Source: Phallusia fumigata (lineage: Eukaryota; Chordata; Ascidiacea; Phlebobranchia; Ascidiidae). From it: a DNA stretch of 21,066 bases. Below the pieces are notes generated by a model. It made no database searches. It saw only the letters and a list, made by a program, of their open reading frames with translations, and was not told the origin of the DNA. Shown here piece by piece: positions 13,589 to 21,066 of the stretch. Where the stretch lies: NCBI GenBank assembly GCA_008931825.1, contig QXVZ01027329.1, positions 1 to 21,066 on the forward strand. The letters run 5' to 3'. Numbering within the stretch: position 1 is the stretch's first letter; each line of letters starts with the position of its first letter. The translations under genes and the position numbers were made by a program.

Positions 13589-16500
13589 GTAAGTCGTTTG
13601 GTAAAATTGATTTTTCTTGCCCGCAGCTATGGTATTGTGGCAATCGTGGGATTATAGCAAATGCTTTGATATGAACCCTGAAGATCAGATTATGCTATAG
13701 TGGTTTGTATCATGTGTACCGCATAAGGAAAATTTCAACGACTTGAAAAAATAAATTTCAAAATAATGATTTGTTTTAATGCAGCATGTCTGGTTTAAAT
13801 GTATACATATTGTAATCAAATATCATTGACAATTGTGAACCAAAAACTTGATCTTTGCAAGCATAAAAAATAATCCTTAACCTGATTAACACATCAAACG
13901 TAATAGTCTTCTTCGCCATAATTGATATTTTGATGTGTGTAAAAAACTAAAAGTGGTCAAAATAAATGGTAACTCTTCTGGCTTATCATGAGTTGCAAGA
14001 CTTTTCGTACGCTCTGAATAATCCTTCCAGTCGAGTACATTGCGAATTACAGCAACAATTTACGCTTGACTAGCAATGACCATGAAGTCCCCGCAAGATG
14101 CTTGAACAAAACCCTTCGGAAACGTAAGAGCAATGCTGGAGACTTAATTCAGCAGTTAAATACATCAATTCCCAACTTTCAACAACTTGTAACTGTTTCC
14201 TTAAACAGACACTTGACAAAAATGTGGGCAAAGGGCTCAGTCCAAAATGGCTGTAATTTACAACACTTGGAACTGGGTGCAAATGGCAAATTAGATCGCT
14301 GGCTCATTTTGTCCCAGCATTCAGCTTTCGGGCCAGGGCTGAGTTTGGGGCGATCGTAGTTTTTGAGTGGCCTTTCGATGGTCCTTGAATCGAGTCAAGC
14401 GAGCGCGGGGCAAACGACAGCAAATGGAAAACAAAAGCGAGTTGCGCCACTGATTAGCTTTGAACTGAGGTGGTTTGGCGCGCAACTGTGATTTAGTACA
14501 CCCACACACACACGTTGTTCCATGCACAAAGTGTTGCAAAAACCAATGCCGATTCGTTTACAAAATTCCTGAATCTAAGAATTCTGGAATTTAATATACC
14601 GAAGTAGCAATCAGACACTTTTCAATGCGGTGCAAACAGTTTTACAACCATCGCAGTATGGGAAGCATATGGTCTTGTGTTACCCTTGCCATGTAGGCAT
14701 CAAAACTGCAACCAAGTAGAATCCAACGTAATGGACTCAAAAATTATCATAAACTGTAGAAATAAGCAAAAAAACGAAAGCGGCAAAAAACCTGCAAGTT
14801 ATACTGTAATACTAAGCATTGGATTAAATATAAGCCTAACTTGTTCGGGAGTTCTTTCGGGGAGATAAGTAACAAACAAACAATAAATCGACACAAATCG
14901 TGTTCGTTGAGAAAGGAATTAACCACGTGTGTTACACTTCACAGGAGCAGTGGAAGCAAAAGACATAAAAGAGATTCTGTGTCGCAAAATTGCCTTCCTT
15001 TCCGGTAAGCATCAACAAAAACACTGTACCCCCAAGCTTAATACACTAGACAGTCAACCGCCGCCTTTTTGACAAGGTTAAGACAATGGCACCTTCCTTA
15101 GTCATTGTGTGGAGAAACCGAAATAGTCGTTCAACAAACAAAACGTTTGTATTGATTTAAAAGGCCGGGCATCGCTTTTATATGAAAGCTCTTTTATATG
15201 AAAATGCCATGCCGGGCTTACACCAATTAAGAATCTGCTCACAATAGCAAGGCCCCTTTGTGTCGTAACTTAGTTGTGAATGACGAACGCTTTGTTGTGA
15301 CTGTGATTGTGGTTCAACCAGGTGGAAAGGACAGGCGAGGGGGTCACATAGTAACGATTCCGAACGTTACTGAACGCTACCCATACACCGAGCATGCCAT
15401 CAGCACCACTCTACGATACTTGTCTTCAATACTCAGGTATGTGTTAGTACCATTGTCTCCGAACTCTCTTAAATGTATCCTAATTTTTTTGTAAAATCGA
15501 AAGTACTTGCTACCCCACCATGTTTAGGCAGTCCTCTAAGCATGGTCTCATGTCGGGAAACATACATTTTTATCGGTCTTAGCTTGGGGGTCACGGTCCA
15601 TAGTTTGGCTGCCATTGCATTAGTAAACATAGGAGTCACAATGCAGTCAATGGTAAACGATTTTGCAGTTGGGTACATTGCACACTTATTTAATTTGTGA
15701 CACTCGATAGTGTTTGCACATTGGGTCAAGCAGAAATAATGTAAACGTCGAATTGAACAACCTAATTAAAAACGTAACTGTCAAAAAAATTGTACGTAGT
15801 GAATCCACTTGTGATAACAACAGCGATTGTTTGCAATACAATGCGTTCACTGTATACAAGTCTCTGGCAGTTATATTTTATTTAGGCTATACTCTTACTG
15901 ACAATACCTTGTGTTTCTCAAATTAAATACAGTTGCAATAAAAACTACCAGAAAGTGTTTCCCGTAATGTTATGTGCGAAAACGGTTTTTACTGCAGTGT
16001 GTTTTCAAGCTTCTATGATGGTGCTTTTAAACTGCACATGTATCATGAAAATGTAAATTGAATTTAAACACGGACGTCGACTGGGACCTTAGCGATGCGC
16101 CTACACTTAAATGCATTTTGGTCAACACTTCTTATCTTGCCTATCTCCCGCCAGGCTCTTAGTTCATGAAACTTGCTGAATTATTCATTCCGACTGGTTA
16201 TTATAACATGAAAAAGTATATTGCTGTGGTTTGACAAAAATATTCCACCCTTCGAGAAACCAAGCTAACACGCTAATTTTAGTGATCAGCGCCGTTTTAC
16301 TGTCCTGCTAGACGTCAGAGGGTCGACCTGGAACGCTGCCAAGCCACTTGTTAGGATCTTACAGGTATCCGTGTGTTTGTGGTATCTAATGTATTGGCAG
16401 TTTTACATGCATTGACATAGCGTGTTTTAGTAATTTGCTCAAACATCCTGTTCTTAGTACTGCCTGCGAGACAAAGTGGGCCTGGTGTGTATCGTGAAAC

Positions 16501-19500
16501 CCTCCGAGTTCTGGGAGAAGCAGAGGGCCAACTTTAAGTTCAAGAAATTTAAAGAACGCCTCGGATTTGAGGTAAAACACAGTCTCTCGGCACATGCCAA
16601 AACTCTTGTTGAGTTTTTGTTTACGTCCTGAAAATATGTTTTATTGGAAAATATGCCAATATACATGAATTTGGCACCACGCATCCTTTTTCTACATGCA
16701 CATTTTTGACTAGGTTAAGACAAAGGCATACCTCAAAAAAGTTGTAGTGTTTGTCTTGTAATTTCAAAAACTATCGTTTATTTGAATTATTTTGNNNTTG
16801 TGATAACAACAGCGATTGTTTGCAATACAATGCGTTCACTCTATACAAGTTCTCTGGCAGTTATATTTTATTTAGGCTTCTCTTTCTGCCAATACCTTGT
16901 GTTTCTCAAATTAAATACAGTTGCAATTAAAATTACCAGAAAGTGTTTCCCATAATGTTATGTGCGAAAACGGTTTTTACTGCAGTGTGTTTTCAAGCTT
17001 CTATGATGGTGCTTTTAAACTGCACATGTATCATGAAAATGTAAATTGAATTTAAACACGGACTTCGACTGGGACCTTAGCGATGCGCCTACGCTTAGAT
17101 GCATTTTGTTCAACACTTCTTATCTTGCCTATCTCCCGTCAGGCTCTTAGTTCATGAAACTTGCTGAATTATTCATTCCGACTGGTTATTATAACATGAA
17201 AAAGTATATTGCTGTGGTTTGACAAAAATATTCCACCCTTCGAGAAACCAAGCTAACACTTTGCTAATTTTAGTGATCAGCGCCGTTTTACTGTCCTGCT
17301 AGACGTCAGAGGGTCGACTTGGAACGCTGCCAAGCCACTTGTTAGGATCTTACAGGTATCCGTGCGTTTGTGGTATCTAATGTATTGGCAGTTTTACATG
17401 TATTGACATAGTGTGTTTTAGTAATTTGCTCAAACATCCTGTTCTTAGTACTGCCTGCGAGACAAAGTGGGCCTGGTGTGTATCGTGAAACCGTCCGAGT
17501 TCTGGGAGAAGCAGAGGGCCAACTTTAAGTTCAAGAAATTTAAAGAACGCCTCGGATTTGAGGTAAAACACAGTCTCTCGGCACATGCCAAAACTCTTGT
17601 TGCGTTTTTGTTTACGTCCTGAAAATATGTTTTATTGGAAAATATGCCTATATACATGAATTTGGCACCACATATCTTTTTTCTACATGCAAATTTTTGA
17701 CTCGGTTAAGACAAAGGCACACCTCAAAAAAGTTGTAGTGTTTGTCTTAAATTTCAAAAACTATCGTTTATTTGAATTATTTTGTATTTAGCTTTTAACT
17801 CTTTTCATTACCTCTGGTTTATTTGGCATGTTAGTTTAATAAATACATAAACCTAAACAACAGCCGAATATATTTTCCTAATACAAATTAAAAAACAAAT
17901 TCCAGACGATCCTGGTTTCAGTAGAGAAACTCTCTCGGTACGTGAATTCGGGTCAGTTGACGTCAGAATTTGGGGGAACTCTCTGTTACGATCATCATCA
18001 GTGGATCCGAAACAGAATCAATTTCGAGAAATACGTTACCGAAGCTGAGGAAAAACTTGACTTTATTCAAACTGTTGGGAGTGTTGCAAAGCAGGTAACT
18101 ATTATTTGGGCTTATTGAAGCAAGGTTTGTGACTCTCAGGTAACAAATAAAATCATTTGGGTTGTACGAGTTGTATGGCGTGGCAATACTTAATTTTTGG
18201 AAAAATGAGTTTTCGACAACTCGAAACACTTTTGTGAAATAATTTAAGTGTTTGTTTATTTTATTTTTTTGTTTTCATTTACGCAAAGTTTGTTACCATT
18301 GTTCGTCCCCCTAGAATGGTACCCATAGCCTTGGTTATTGCTAGTAACGAAGTGTTTTCTATAGCCATGTACCCTTGGCACATAAACTAATTGCAATCCA
18401 CCTATCTATTCCCCAATTCTTACACAACCTTTCTGCTGCAGAACGACAAATCGCCTTCCAGTTGCGACTACAGCGACAGCGGCCATGCGACAGGCCAGAC
18501 ACACACAAGCAGCTCCTCCAATACGCCATCTAGAGGCAGAATAAATAATAAACCGCAACCGCAAGAGTTGCCTTCTCCCAAACCCCGCATCCACAGTACG
18601 AGTCGGAGTGGAGAATACGTGTACCACATTCCGAAGGAGGAGGGGTAGACACTGTTATAATTGATTGCAAAAGCATTTGAATTTGCCAGGTTATGGTAAC
18701 TGCGTCAAGCAGTATTTTTAAACCCTTTTCTTTGTCGACAGTCCTTTGAAATTACCAACCAGTTCTCTGAACCTTTTTTTAGAACACCAGCACCCGTTCC
18801 TGCTCCGAGGACATCAAAATCTTCCCCTTTGCGATTAGGAAGTCCTGTTCCTCCTCCTCGTCGCAGGCGAAGCAGGTATGGTTAGGGAAACTGCCATTAC
18901 ATACTAAATATTTGAAACAACGGNGCCAGGTTATGGTAACTGCGTCAAGCAGTAGTTTTAAACCCTTTTCCTTGTCAACAGCCCTTTAAAATTACCAACC
19001 CGTTCTCTGAACTTTTTTTAGAACACCAGCTCCCGTTCCTGCTCCAAGGACATCAAAATCCTCCCCTTTGCGATCAGGAAGTCCTGTTCCTCCTCCCCGT
19101 CGCAGGCGAAGCAGGTATGGTTAGGGAAACTGCCATTACATACTAAATATCTGAAACAACGGTTAACGTTGATATTGCGACAAGATACAATGGTAAGTCA
19201 GTCCGGATTTAGCATTACCTCGATGTACAAATAACTGTTTGTGCAGGTCTGTTGTTCTCAAACTGTGCGTCACGACACCCGGGTGCTTCGTTTCAATTTA
19301 TACAACTTTGATAATAAATAAGCGTCTTGATTAAATTCTTTTCGCTGCTGCGTCGAAAGCATTTTTTACAAACGCGTTGCATCTAAAAACGTTTCAGAAA
19401 ACCTGGTGCAGGCAGTAATAAACCATCGGTATAATTCTTAGTTGGTGCTGAACTTGTTGCAGTACGTTGCAGTATATGCTTACACAGTTATTTTGTAACA

Positions 19501-20779
19501 CAGTTTGTGAGATAAGTATGATTGGTTTCGGAAAATTTTGTACCCAATTTGATCATACGAAAAACATCCATGTTTTTTTCACACCATGTTTAAAACGTTT
19601 AATGTTTGAACCGAAATCGTTGCATACTTTTGCTGGTCAACCTCTCAGTTCCCGCAAGCACTAATCAGTAATGCACGAGGCAAAACAGCAACACACAATT
19701 TTCTTTAGGAGCTTGCCGCCAGAACGAGAGAGAAGGGAGAGAGAAAAGGAAAGGGAGAGGAGGCGCTCCTCTCGCCCAAAAACGCGTTACGAAGTTGGGC
19801 CAGCTCCAAACTGCCACCTTTACGCTGTACCTGGTGCTGGTAACTCATCAGATAGCGACGAAGAACAAGTAGATGGAAAACTGCCGAGGTCCAAGTCAGA
19901 TGCTGTTATTGCAAGAAACGGTAGAAATGGGCCGAGATATTTGCGGAAAAGAAGAGAGAGAGGGGAGAATGATTACACGGAAAATGAAAGGCGAGTTATT
20001 GTTGGTTAACTGATTGTTTGTTTATTTCGTCTGTGGGCAAAACAATATGTCTGGTTCTTGTGTTCAGCCTATTAGTTTGGAGCAATATCGCTAATTTTTT
20101 TCATCATAAATGACGAGTTTAAACAACATCACGAACTAAACCTTGACTTTAAGGGCGGTTACGTGCTGTTAGATTGGTGTTCGCTTGGCACGAGCATGTT
20201 CTTTGACACTGATGAGTAGTTTATGTATAAATGTTGGCATTACCTGTTTTCTGTGCTGTAGGGGACCGTTGCCCAGCTGTAAAAGCGTTCCAAATCTTTG
20301 CAAGGAAGAACCACAAGCCTCATCAGCTGACAGCGCAAAGCGTCAACTACGAAATGCCCTGGCACATTTCCCAAACACTACTCTAAAACAAGGTAAACTT
20401 TTCAAATATCCACTTCCAAAACCTATCCAGCACCTGTTACATATTAACTAATTAATCCATGCAAGCTAACAGCTGAACCCATGGCATGTTTTGCTCACTT
20501 AGTGAATAAAAACGCTGGTTAGACTGGTGCTGAGGGCATAAATTCCACCTAAGAGGTTAACTTTAACTTAGCACTATTGTTTTGGTTTGACCTTGGGTTT
20601 GTCCAGTGGCGCAGTTGCAATTTTACAAATAAAATATCATCGTTCGAAATGGTTTCGCAGGTGAAAGATTGCTCGAGCAGCTGAAGCGGGTTCACAGTGA
20701 AACCGGGTTCCACAGCAGTCCTTCGCAACCGATTTCAGATGAGGGAATGATGATGATGGAAACTATCAACCAACTTCAG
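13462..20779 (+). CDS. SESTD1-like Sec14/CRAL-TRIO and spectrin-repeat protein, N-terminal part
   Basis: Sec14 modules of the SESTD1/Trio/Kalirin/Dbl group bind phosphoinositides; vertebrate SESTD1 is a cytoplasmic lipid-binding scaffold reported to act on TRPC channels. Coding exons: 13462-13588, 14945-15004, 15322-15436, 16283-16364 (copy 17274-17355), 16458-16571 (copy 17449-17562), 17906-18094, 18442-18644, 18783-18875 (copy 19022-19114), 19709-~19888, 20262-20392, 20661-20779. Phases agree throughout except one unsettled donor. Counting each duplicated exon once gives about 471 residues: unique N-terminus (1-43), Sec14 (about 45-200; [52 protein letters not shown]), Pro/Ser/Arg-rich linker (230-420), then [16 protein letters not shown], which looks like the run-in to spectrin repeats. 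Wording of the Sec14 part is closest to SESTD1; a Dbl-family RhoGEF is the alternative and the missing C-terminus decides. Gene continues off the right edge. Confidence 0.87.
13589..14944 (+). other. SESTD1-like intron 1
   Basis: 1.36-kb GT-AG intron. Its middle (about 14290-14480) is richer in GC, and a short CA run lies near 14500. The open frame at 14066-14359 has no recognisable homology and no supporting splice sites. Confidence 0.65.
14945..15004 (+). CDS. SESTD1-like exon 2: start of Sec14 domain
   Basis: Acceptor CTTCACAG, donor TCCG|GTAAGC. Encodes [20 protein letters not shown]. Too short to stand out as an open frame, but it matches the first helix of SESTD1/Trio Sec14 domains, and both phases fit. 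Confidence 0.9.
15005..15321 (+). other. SESTD1-like intron 2
   Basis: GT-AG intron containing a short direct-repeat cluster at 15164-15217. Nothing else recognised. Confidence 0.75.
15164..15217. repeat. Short nested direct repeats
   Basis: GCCGGGC occurs at 15164-15170 and 15211-15217, enclosing two copies of CTTTTATATGAAA (15175-15187 and 15191-15203), 16 bases apart. Confidence 0.8.
15322..15436 (+). CDS. SESTD1-like exon 3: Sec14 core
   Basis: Acceptor CAACCAG, donor CTCAG|GTATGT. Encodes [16 protein letters not shown], then [15 protein letters not shown]. GGKDRRxGxIxTIP is almost the wording of SESTD1. It ends in phase 2, completed by the next exon as Ser. Confidence 0.92.
15437..16282 (+). 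other. SESTD1-like intron 3 (its right half is in the duplicated segment)
   Basis: AT-rich intron. From 15809 onward it belongs to the 986-base segment repeated after the N gap. The open frames at 15473-15700 and 15714-15926 have no homology. Confidence 0.7.
16283..16364 (+). CDS. SESTD1-like exon 4, left copy
   Basis: Acceptor AATTTTAG, donor TACAG|GTATCC. Encodes [17 protein letters not shown], then [11 protein letters not shown], the central strand-helix of the Sec14 fold. Enters in phase 2 and leaves in phase 0. Confidence 0.92.
16458..16571 (+). CDS. SESTD1-like exon 5, left copy
   Basis: Acceptor TGTTCTTAG, donor TTTGAG|GTAAAA, phase 0 at both ends. Encodes [19 protein letters not shown], then [19 protein letters not shown]. 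KPxxFWxKQRxNF recalls Trio/Kalirin and ERLGFE recalls SESTD1. Confidence 0.92.
16795..16797. other. Assembly gap (NNN)
   Basis: Three Ns exactly at the junction of the two copies of the 986-base segment. Confidence 0.99.
17274..17355 (+). CDS. SESTD1-like exon 4, right copy
   Basis: Same exon as 16283-16364 with one silent change (Thr codon ACC/ACT). Splicing exon 5 (left) to this copy would begin with an in-frame TGA, so the two copies of exon 4 cannot both be used in one mRNA. Confidence 0.85.
17449..17562 (+). CDS. SESTD1-like exon 5, right copy
   Basis: Same exon as 16458-16571 with one silent change (Pro codon CCC/CCG). This copy is continuous with exon 6. Confidence 0.85.
17563..17905 (+). 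other. SESTD1-like intron 5
   Basis: GT-AG intron. The first 222 bases belong to the duplicated segment. It ends AAATTCCAG. Confidence 0.75.
17906..18094 (+). CDS. SESTD1-like exon 6: end of Sec14 domain
   Basis: Encodes [40 protein letters not shown] and [18 protein letters not shown]. The QLTxEFGGTLxYDHxxWxxxR signature is the diagnostic end of Sec14 domains in SESTD1, Trio and Dbl proteins. Phase 0 at both ends. Confidence 0.94.
18095..18441 (+). other. SESTD1-like intron 6
   Basis: GT-AG intron with a clear pyrimidine tract before CTGCTGCAG. Nothing else recognised. Confidence 0.75.
18442..18644 (+). CDS. SESTD1-like exon 7: Ser/Pro-rich linker
   Basis: Phase 0 entry. Encodes [20 protein letters not shown], a Ser/Thr run, [20 protein letters not shown] and [10 protein letters not shown]. 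The best donor is GAGGG|GTAGAC at 18645, leaving phase 2, which fits exon 8 as Gly. If it is not spliced, TAG at 18646-18648 ends the protein here, giving a Sec14-only isoform. Confidence 0.8.
18783..18875 (+). CDS. SESTD1-like exon 8, left copy: proline-rich
   Basis: Acceptor TTTTTTTAG, donor AGCAG|GTATGG; 93 bases, phase 2 on both sides. Encodes [20 protein letters not shown], then [17 protein letters not shown] fits the class II SH3-binding consensus PxxPxR. Between the copies four of five exon changes are silent in this frame (the fifth is Leu/Ser), which supports the frame. Confidence 0.8.
18924..18924. other. Assembly gap (single N)
   Basis: The N sits exactly between the two copies of the 239-base segment. 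Confidence 0.97.
19022..19114 (+). CDS. SESTD1-like exon 8, right copy
   Basis: Same 93-base symmetric exon with five substitutions. Unlike exons 4 and 5, including both copies in tandem would keep the reading frame, so the frame does not exclude a real duplication here. Confidence 0.7.
19115..19708 (+). other. SESTD1-like intron 8
   Basis: AT-rich intron ending TTTTCTTTAG. A hAT-end-like repeat lies at 19252-19306. The open frame at 19467-19664 is not supported. Confidence 0.7.
19252..19306 (+). repeat. Dispersed repeat, hAT-end-like
   Basis: CTGTTGTTCTCAAACTGTGC, then a GTCACGACACC motif and GGTGCTTCGTTT. A related copy is at 1171-1224 in the PIGG intron. The GTTCTCAAACTGTG...TCACGAC wording is common at ends of hAT elements. 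The other end was not found. Confidence 0.55.
19709..19888 (+). CDS. SESTD1-like exon 9: basic, Arg/Glu-rich (3' end uncertain)
   Basis: Acceptor TTCTTTAG, phase 2 entry. Encodes [40 protein letters not shown], then an acidic [13 protein letters not shown]. The DNA is a long purine run. The next exon needs phase 2: donors CGAG|GTCCAA (end 19888) or CCAA|GTCAGA (end 19894) fit, though both are imperfect. The frame stays open to TAA at 20007-20009 (further Arg-rich residues), so a later donor or a terminal-exon isoform is possible. Confidence 0.65.
19889..20261 (+). other. Intron, or partly 3' extension of exon 9
   Basis: The first 121 bases remain open in the exon 9 frame. The rest is AT-rich and ends GTGCTGTAG. 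Confidence 0.55.
20262..20392 (+). CDS. SESTD1-like exon 10
   Basis: Encodes [20 protein letters not shown], then [20 protein letters not shown] and LKQ. The other two frames contain stops. The donor CAAG|GTAAAC leaves phase 1, completed as Gly by exon 11. [14 protein letters not shown] across the junction is like the entry into the first spectrin repeat of SESTD1. Confidence 0.82.
20661..20779 (+). CDS. SESTD1-like exon 11
   Basis: Acceptor TTTCGCAG, donor TTCAG|GTATAT; leaves phase 0. Encodes [17 protein letters not shown], a Ser/Pro-rich bend, then [13 protein letters not shown]. Heptad-like helices suggest the start of spectrin-like repeats. Confidence 0.82.
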
Positions 20780-21066
20780 GTATATTACAGCTACCGTCTG
20801 ACTGATACCCAAAATATCTTGAATTCCCAAACATTGTTAAACATTTTAGTTACTTGCAAGTTTAATCTCTGTTGTTAAAAATATACTAGTTCTATAAATT
20901 GTTCCCTCTAAGTTGCACGCTTGTAAAATTGTGCACTGCTCGAACATTCTCTATGCTGTCAATGATATCAAATTCAACATAAACTGTAGACTTCCTTTAA
21001 TAACTTTTTTTAAGTCATGCAACTTCCTGTGGTTTTAAGTTTTGAACAGGTGTGATACGGTATGTG
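20780..21066 (+). other. SESTD1-like intron 11 (cut by the window edge)
   Basis: AT-rich intron after the donor GTATAT. No further exon before the end of the window. Confidence 0.7.

Larger units (their letters stand above)
15809..17784. repeat. Tandem ~986-bp duplication split by an NNN gap
   Basis: 15809-16794 and 16798-17784 are alike end to end with a constant offset of about 989 bases. By eye I count roughly 30-35 differences plus small indels, about 3%. The left copy ends and the right copy begins exactly at the NNN (16795-16797). Both carry the same two exons, with only silent changes between them. The simplest reading is two alleles from overlapping contigs that were never merged. 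Confidence 0.95.
18685..19162. repeat. Tandem ~239-bp duplication split by a single N
   Basis: 18685-18923 and 18925-19162 match end to end (about 13 differences by eye, roughly 5%), each abutting the N at 18924 exactly. Each contains one copy of exon 8. As with the larger duplication, unmerged alleles are the likely cause. Confidence 0.93.

Noticed and set aside
16386-17657. Minus-strand open frames repeated at 16386-16684 and 17377-17657
   Set aside because: They are antisense shadows of exon 5 and its flanking introns; the similarity between them only reflects the duplicated segment.
19725-19770. Purine-rich GA tract taken as a microsatellite
   Set aside because: It lies in an open frame with matching splice phase and encodes the Arg/Glu-rich part of exon 9, so it is treated as coding.
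1-21066. Prokaryotic features: CRISPR array, operons, ribosome binding sites, phage or IS elements
   Set aside because: The window has spliced animal genes throughout; no regularly spaced repeats or bacterial signals were seen.

Overview
This is a eukaryotic, animal genomic window. It is AT-rich, has small exons split by short GT-AG introns, and carries three protein-coding genes, all on the + strand. The proteins are of deuterostome type. The short introns (mostly 0.1-0.8 kb) and assembly gaps flanked by near-identical copies differing by a few percent suggest a compact, very polymorphic genome such as an ascidian tunicate (Ciona-like). That organism call is inference.

Layout. (1) 1-1882: the 3' end of a PIGG-like gene (GPI ethanolamine phosphate transferase 2), two terminal exons, with a hAT-type MITE in the upstream intron. 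(2) 1883-4234: intergenic sequence with no gene I can support. (3) 4235-10080: a nearly complete adhesion GPCR of 13 visible coding exons: signal peptide, hormone-receptor-like Cys module, GAIN region, then TM2-TM7 and a short cytoplasmic tail. A single N at 6818 hides an assembly gap that has removed the GPS cleavage motif and TM1. SINE-like repeats lie in one intron and in the 3' UTR. (4) 10081-13461: 3' UTR and intergenic sequence with a SINE, a second hAT-like MITE and an unexplained GC-richer stretch near 11.6 kb. (5) 13462-end: the 5' half of a SESTD1-like gene (Sec14/CRAL-TRIO lipid-binding domain plus the start of a spectrin-like helical region), with an unusually long Pro/Ser/Arg-rich linker. 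The gene runs off the right edge.

Two segments of the third gene are present twice: 15809-16794 / 16798-17784, and 18685-18923 / 18925-19162. In each case the copies abut an N run exactly. They look like two alleles joined head to tail by the assembler rather than real tandem exons.

I see no operon or shared pathway linking the three genes: one is an ER lipid-anchor enzyme, one a surface receptor and one a cytoplasmic lipid-binding scaffold. All exon boundaries were derived by hand from splice consensus and reading-phase continuity; junctions I could not settle are flagged.
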